The position numbers and the translations under genes are program-made. Of a stretch of 64,000 bases of DNA, positions 58,923 through 64,000 are shown one piece after another (within the stretch, counting starts at the first letter, position 1; each line of letters opens with the position of its first letter). Source of the stretch: Myrica gale (taxonomy: Eukaryota; Streptophyta; Magnoliopsida; Fagales; Myricaceae); assembly GCA_963930655.1 (NCBI GenBank), contig OZ005611.1, forward strand, positions 6,393,501 to 6,457,500. Direction: 5' to 3'. The notes under the pieces are model-generated. The model did no database searches. It was not told the DNA's origin and worked only from the letters and a program-made list of their open reading frames with translations.

Positions 58923-59738
58923 CTAGAAAGGAGGCCTGGCTGCACTGCCACTCCAACCAAACGCATGACCAGGGAGAGCATAATTGCCCATGCTCATGCC
59001 CAAGTTGCAAAAAGGAACACCACCACCAGTGCTGCCGCCGGCTCCACTGGCTGTCACTCCCGAAGATACTGAAGTTACGGCCTGTGCCTGCAGCGGTGAC
59101 TCTTCCTCCTCCAACGGTAACCTATCACATACCGCATTTGCGAATGATGCCACCATCAACAGCACAGTACCTGAAGCCGTCAGCGACAACACACTCCCTC
59201 CAACAACCTGTCCCTGCCCACCTGCCAAAAATACTGTCAAGCCACCAGCTCCCGGCGGAGCTGGAGGTGGCAGAGCTGTCCCCGTCAGAGACAGAATCTC
59301 GAACCGCCCGTGTAACCTTACGACACTCCCAGCTGGAGTTGCTGATGGCTGGCGTAAGGTTACATTGGTGACCGCCCCGCTGCCACTAAGGATGCAAACT
59401 CCCCGGCCACGGCGCCGGGCGTAGTTTGACACTGACTCAACTATGTCTGAACCTTCAGACACTTCTAGTACATGGGATCTCAGCACATTAGGGCTGTCCC
59501 GGGTTATGATTATGGGTGGCTTGGGCTTGTTCTTCGAACCAGGAGGACGGCCCCGAGGCCTGCGACTGGAGGTTGCTCCTGAACTTGTAGTCGGTGCATC
59601 AGGGTCCGTTCTTTTCTCTTTTTCAGGAGAGTTTTCGAACTCTGTGAGGGGTTGCTGTGATGATCTTTGCAACTGGAGCTCGGGTCCCAGGAGTTGGTGG
59701 GCATAGCGAGCACCTGGACCTGGTTCTAAGCCGGACAT
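58923..59738 (-). CDS. AT-hook motif nuclear-localised protein (AHL, clade A)
   Basis: Intronless, 271 aa. One AT-hook ([17 protein letters not shown], about residues 60-76) binds the minor groove of AT-rich DNA. The PPC/DUF296 domain (about 88-205) lets AHLs form trimers and bind other nuclear factors. It shows [20 protein letters not shown], the core GRFEILSL and [17 protein letters not shown] Gly/Ser-rich tail follows. A single hook of this type plus the lack of introns fits AHL clade A, whose members repress growth and elongation by modulating chromatin. A more exact orthologue cannot be named. In Arabidopsis one AHL gene (At4g35390) lies close to an AP-1 sigma gene (At4g35410), which may be chance here. 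Confidence 0.93.
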   Translation of the reverse strand: MSGLEPGPGARYAHQLLGPELQLQRSSQQPLTEFENSPEKEKRTDPDAPTTSSGATSSRRPRGRPPGSKNKPKPPIIITRDSPNVLRSHVLEVSEGSDIVESVSNYARRRGRGVCILSGSGAVTNVTLRQPSATPAGSVVRLHGRFEILSLTGTALPPPAPPGAGGLTVFLAGGQGQVVGGSVLSLTASGTVLLMVASFANAVCDRLPLEEEESPLQAQAVTSVSSGVTASGAGGSTGGGVPFCNLGMSMGNYALPGHAFGWSGSAARPPF

Positions 59739-60309
59739 TTGGTGAATCTATTTCTCTCACAGTCTATCACCGCGGCCTACATATATGCTTCTAATTTCGA
59801 GCTAAAAATTGTCTACTCACCTATACAAAGATGGAAAACTTTGATCGGCCAAACCCTAAAACTAGGAGTGGTCAATTTTTCGCTACCATTTTTTTTTCAT
59901 GAACTAGGTCATTCGCTAAGTTCCAAGTTTCCAAACAATATTGAAGTAAAGTCTAAACTACACAAAGCAATGGAAAAAGTCATAAAAATAGGCAGATCCG
60001 GGAGCTCTTATATATTTATACGCGACAAGAAATGCCGTCTAAATCTCTAGTATATATAGTAGGTACAGTCATGGAGTTGCTCCCTTCTGGAATAAAATTG
60101 AAGAAGCTAGAAAGGTTAAAAAACCCGCAAAAGTAAGAGATGACGAACCCGCTGATTTGATTAAGAATGTGGAACAACATCCTACCCATAAAAAACACAA
60201 AGTGATAAACTATTTTATTCATGAAGAATTGAATATTTTATATGTACAACTGCTCAGGCTTTTGTCCTTTGAAAGATGTGTTGGATTTCCCGAAAGAGGA
60301 ACGCTTGGC

Positions 60310-62622
60310 GTTTGCCTCGCGTTCTTCTGCCGAATATAAAATTCGTTTCTTTTTGTGGGTCCCGTTTCCAGCGTAAACCTTATACTTTTTAATTTAGACC
60401 GATTTTTACGTTTAGACCGGTTTGCTTCTCCTGCCTCTTTAGCTTCACGGGTCTCTCTCTCCCCACACATTTGCCCCCAAATCGTTCTTGTCTCCCTTCC
60501 CGAACTTTCGCCCCCAAATTTACGCATTCCTCTCTCCCCGTCGATTTTGCCCCAAATCAAACATTCCCGAACCAAAATTTGCTTGGTTGGGTTTCGGGCG
60601 GCTGGAAATCTACTGTAAGTTTTTGTTTTGCTGGGTTTCGCTCCTAAATCTACTGTAATTTTTTTTTCAAATATATACTTAAGGCATTTTTTCTGTTCTT
60701 TGACTATTTTTTTTAATATTTATTGTATCACTTCTTAACTTGAGCATTAATCTAGACCTTCTTTTTGAGCATATATGCTGAAAAAAGATTTTGGGTGTAT
60801 TTAGGAAAGCTTGAATGAACCTCTCCACGTCAAGATAAAAGAAGCAGATCCCCCACCCCAACACAGAAAAAAGAAAAAGAAAAAAAAGAAAAATTTGCAC
60901 TGGCCTGACACTAACTAGTTCTTTTGCTTTGTTTTTGAAGGTTAATGCATTCCCAATCACGGTTATGTTTGGCATGTGCTCAATATTCCTCGTTGTGGCA
61001 TGTATCTTGCAGAGGCGGCTTATGGCAATCACAGACAAGCCAAGTATAGTCCAGAAACTATACTCTTGCTACTTTTATTCAGCTTTAGATCTAAGTGATG
61101 TTTAGCTGACTGGGAACTAGGAATTCTTGGGAGGTTGAAACCATCACCGGGTTCACTCCATATACTCTCTGGTTGAGGGTATAATCATTTTAATAGTGAG
61201 GGCTATATTGTAAGATGGATAATGATCTGTCCAGCAAATGTAGAGGCGAGGGAGGGGCAATTTGATCTTGGATTCTTTGAGGGTTGAATGAAACTTTAGG
61301 TCGTATTAAAAAGTTAACAAGGGATCAAATTTGATCTTGGATTCTTTGAGGGTTGAATGAAACCTTATCAAGCTTTTGGTCAATTCTTTCTTCTATTCGT
61401 TAATAACGTTAAATTACAATAAATAACAACTTAATTTACTACTGGAACGGTCTATATTAGAGCTAGCCAAAAGAACTTAATTTACAATAAATAATTTACA
61501 ACTTAATTTACCAAAATTTACAATAAATAACAAATAAACTTACAACTTAATTCACCAAAATTTACAATAAATAAATTTTACACGGGAGCCTCGGAGTCGC
61601 CCTGCCAATAATCGGAACCCTTTCCCGATGTCTGATTTAAACAAGCCCCATATCATCACCACCTCATATATCTGTACATATATCTGTATTCCTGTTCTTT
61701 GCCCAAATTTTGCCTTGTAATATGAATTGTGAGCCCCTGTAGGCTTTTTAGATGGATAGTCTCTTACTTCTACTGGTTTTTTTTTTTTGCCCAAATCTTA
61801 CTTCTATTCGTTAATAATGTTAACTTACAATAAATAACAATCTAATTTAGTACTGGAACAGTCTATATTAGAGCTAGCCAAAAGAACTTAATTTACAATA
61901 AATAACTTACAAATTAATTTACCAAAACTTACAATAAATAACAAATAAACTTACAACTTAATTCACCAAAAGCCACAATAAATAACAAATAAACTTACAA
62001 CTTAATTCACCAAAATTTACAATAAATAAATTTTACACGGGAGCCTCGGGGTGGCCCTGCCAATAATCGGAACCCTTTCCAGATGTCTGATTTAAAGAAG
62101 CCCCATATCATCACCACGGGAGGCTCCTATATAATCACCACGGAAATGTTGGTGTTTCCTATATAATAGCAACGAAGAAAAAGTGTTACAAACACGGGAG
62201 GCTCAGATTCATCTTTTCTCAGAAAGGGAGAAAGGGAACACCGACCATGGCTGCAACAGAGAGCTGCCCGTGCAAAATGCCGTGATAGTCATTTTACACG
62301 GGAGGCTCTGAGTCGCCCCGCCATCAAACGGACCCATTTCCCGATATCTGATTTAAACATGCCACCATATCATCACTGCCTCATACATTCAATTACAGAG
62401 AGGGATGCGTAAATTTGGGGGCGAAAGCTCGGGGAGGGAGACAAGAACGATTTGGGGGCAAATGTGTGGGGAGAGAGAGACCCGTGAAGCTAAAGAGGCA
62501 GGAGAAGCAAACTGGTCTAAGCTTAAAGACCGGTATAAATTAAAAAGCATAACGTTTACGCTGGAAACGGGGCCCACGCCAAGAAACGAATTTTATATTC
62601 GGCAGAAGAACGCGAGGCGAAC
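60310..62622. mobile_element. Inverted-repeat element, MULE-like, with exon-like cargo
   Basis: A left arm at about 60310-60540 and right arm at about 62395-62622 are inverted copies of about 230 bp. Matching stretches include GCCTCGCGTTCTTCTGCC, ACACATTTGCCCCCAAATCG and GCCCCCAAATTTACGCAT. The spacer is 1.85 kb. Long arms, no transposase and exon-like cargo fit a Pack-MULE, but no 9-bp TSD was found at the arm edges. The right arm is also part of a tandem repeat, which may have blurred the border. Confidence 0.6.
60941..61043 (+). pseudogene. Exon-like fragment coding a transmembrane segment
   Basis: A 103-nt stretch between an acceptor-like site (TTTTTGAAG) and a donor-like site (CAA|GTATAG). 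It reads VNAFPITVMFGMCSIFLVVA then CILQRRLMAITDKP, a hydrophobic helix followed by basic residues. I do not recognise the source gene. It lies inside the inverted-repeat element and may be captured host sequence. Confidence 0.5.
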
Positions 62623-62830
62623 AGGAGAAGGAGGCTCAGTTTCGCCTTTTCTCAGACATAGGAGAAAGGGCAACTCTGACCATGGCTGCAACAGCGAGCT
62701 GCCCATGCAAAAGGACGTGATAGTCATTTTACACGGGAGGCTCGGAGTCGCCCCGCCAAGAATCGACACCCTTTCCCAGCATCTGATTTAAACATGTCCG
62801 CATATCATCACTGCCTCATACCAGCAAAAC
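61263..62830. repeat. Complex tandem repeats (CACGGGAGGCTC family)
   Basis: Three layers are seen. A 34-bp unit (TTGATCTTGGATTCTTTGAG...) occurs at about 61263 and 61331. A block of about 410 bp occurs at about 61390-61660 and again at about 61802-62120 (GGTCTATATTAGAGCTAGCC, AACAAATAAACTTACAACTT). A block of about 432 bp occurs at about 62196-62400 and 62629-62830 (ACCATGGCTGCAACAG, GTGATAGTCATTTTACACGG). The signature TTTACACGGGAGSCTC then CCGCCA/CTGCCA occurs at about 61577, 62033, 62292 and 62731. No coding function seen. Confidence 0.75.
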
Positions 62831-64000
62831 ATACACAGAGACAAGGCAGGATGAACAAGACAAACCATGAATAATAGAAATACAACCATTGAAGGATTTA
62901 ACATGCATTTTAAATCCTAAATATCATCTTGAACAAAGCGCCTCACTGGTAAATATCATTTTAAATCCTAAATATCATCTTGCATGATTACTTACAGATT
63001 CTATATAGAAAGTTAAATGTCTAAATTCAAAGGATAACTTGAAGTCATTTTGAACAGCAAACACTTTTCTTAATAAAATCCTAAATATCATCTTGCATGT
63101 TATAGATCCTACACCAATATGCTATTAAATCGATTATCCACTCATTTATCTTATGTGAATGTAGTCATAGAACACATATGGTGAGGAAATGGCAAGAAAG
63201 ATGTATGCAACAATGATCAATTTCACAATCTTCACATGTTCATGCATATGATGACATTGCAAGATATTCAAGTGGTAAACTTCATCATTGAGCTCTTTAG
63301 GCTCCCTTCCATGGCCTCACTTTGCCATCTTTACATCAAAACCTCATCTTGCCATTCGGCCATGATCAAAGTTCTCATTTTACATCATTTTGCATCAAAT
63401 ACATGAAATAGACATCATCAAGGTGCAGGGTGGTACATGCACAATTTCCAGCGACAACCATGGCCAACCAGAATCCATATATTTGCCACTGGTATGGCTT
63501 ACAACATCTCTTGATCATATCAAGTATGAACCGCATCCATTTACAGCAATGAAATCTTAAAAAGTTTAGGATCTCAATATGCAAGTATGTCCTATACGTA
63601 ATCTCATGTTGTTAATCATTTATACACCTTTCTTTTTATACAACATGCAATAGACTTTCATAAATCATCAACATGCAGCCAACACTTGAGTAAGATATTC
63701 AAAAGCAAAACACAAGCTGCACACATTTTTAAAAAAAAAAGATAACGAATGACAGCTGGCTATTTCCTCATACGAACATGACCACAACATTATTTCTTCC
63801 CATTCAGCAAACATCTAACAACTACCCCTTACATAGACTTAGTTGCAAGATTTCCCTCTCTTTCTTTTTCTCTTAGACTTTTCATCGAACACCTAAGGCA
63901 CATCAAGATTTTTCCTTTCAAACATCCACCAATAATCTGATCGTATGACCACCTTCAATTAAAGCTTCAAAAACATAACATGCAACTGAAATTTCCATCT
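62831..64000. other. Intergenic region at window end, no gene recognised
   Basis: AT-rich with repeated phrases such as AAATCCTAAATATCATCTTG (about 62913, 62952, 63077). A minus-strand 69-codon frame at 63375-63584 matches nothing known to me. Confidence 0.5.

Noticed and set aside
58984..59424. Plus-strand frames over the AHL gene
   Set aside because: GC-rich antisense shadows of an intronless gene with clear AT-hook and PPC domains.
1..64000. tRNA genes and CRISPR arrays
   Set aside because: Scanned by eye for tRNA B-box-like GGTTCGAATCC motifs with partner arms and for regularly spaced short repeats. None was convincing, and CRISPR is not expected in a plant nuclear genome.

Overview
This is nuclear DNA of a flowering plant. 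The protein-coding loci have introns, intergenic DNA is AT-rich, and transposon debris of several classes lies between genes. No species name can be given from sequence alone. The gene set is angiosperm and eudicot-like, and it keeps local order with Arabidopsis chromosome 4: a PPR gene, mTERF6/PDE191, FRS5 and CSLD4 occur here in the same order as the Arabidopsis run At4g38150, At4g38160, At4g38180 and At4g38190 (recalled from general knowledge). Other genes and transposons are interspersed.

Layout. 1-3.3 kb: 3' end of a phototropin 2 gene (+) with a 151-bp tandem duplication in its 3' end. 3.98-6.3 kb: complete AP-1 adaptor sigma subunit (-), whose start codon sits alone at the end of the leader exon. 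8.2-8.7 kb: intronless RING-H2 gene (-). 9.1-12.7 kb: intergenic DNA with a decayed Ty3/gypsy pol end. 12.8-17.6 kb: a decayed partial copy of the PPR/mTERF6 intergenic region, split by a MITE and by a 3.93-kb L1-type LINE with a 16-bp target-site duplication (TSD). 17.8-18.6 kb: a GC-rich poly(A) retroposon with its own perfect 16-bp TSD and a 3' tail like that of the LINE. 19.0-20.3 kb: a chloroplast thioredoxin-like gene (+) frameshifted in its N-terminal region. 21.9-24.7 kb: head-to-head PPR (-, frameshifted) and mTERF6 (+).

25.9-29.1 kb: L-type lectin receptor kinase (-) with a short Mutator-type MITE in its intron. 29.4-32.5 kb: a 3.15-kb Mutator-like element (9-bp TSD) carrying a fragment of a G-type lectin receptor kinase gene, itself split by a 581-bp TRIM retrotransposon. 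34.2-34.9 kb: DC1-domain gene (-). 36.5-40.0 kb: FRS5 (-). 42.5-47.5 kb: 12-exon ARID plus HSP20-like gene (+). 48.5-52.5 kb: CSLD4 (-). 54.3-55.4 kb: a solo LTR. 58.9-59.7 kb: AT-hook (AHL) gene (-). 60.3-62.8 kb: a large inverted repeat enclosing an exon-like fragment and tandem repeats.

The genes are individual plant genes, not an operon-like system: light perception (PHOT2), clathrin trafficking (AP1S), organelle expression (PPR, mTERF6), plastid redox (thioredoxin-like), surface receptors (LecRK), transcription or chromatin factors (FRS5, ARID, AHL) and wall synthesis (CSLD4). The most informative features are the nested transposons: an apparent LINE and non-autonomous partner pair sharing a 3' tail, a gene-fragment-carrying MULE split by a TRIM, and the duplicated bidirectional promoter hit by successive insertions.
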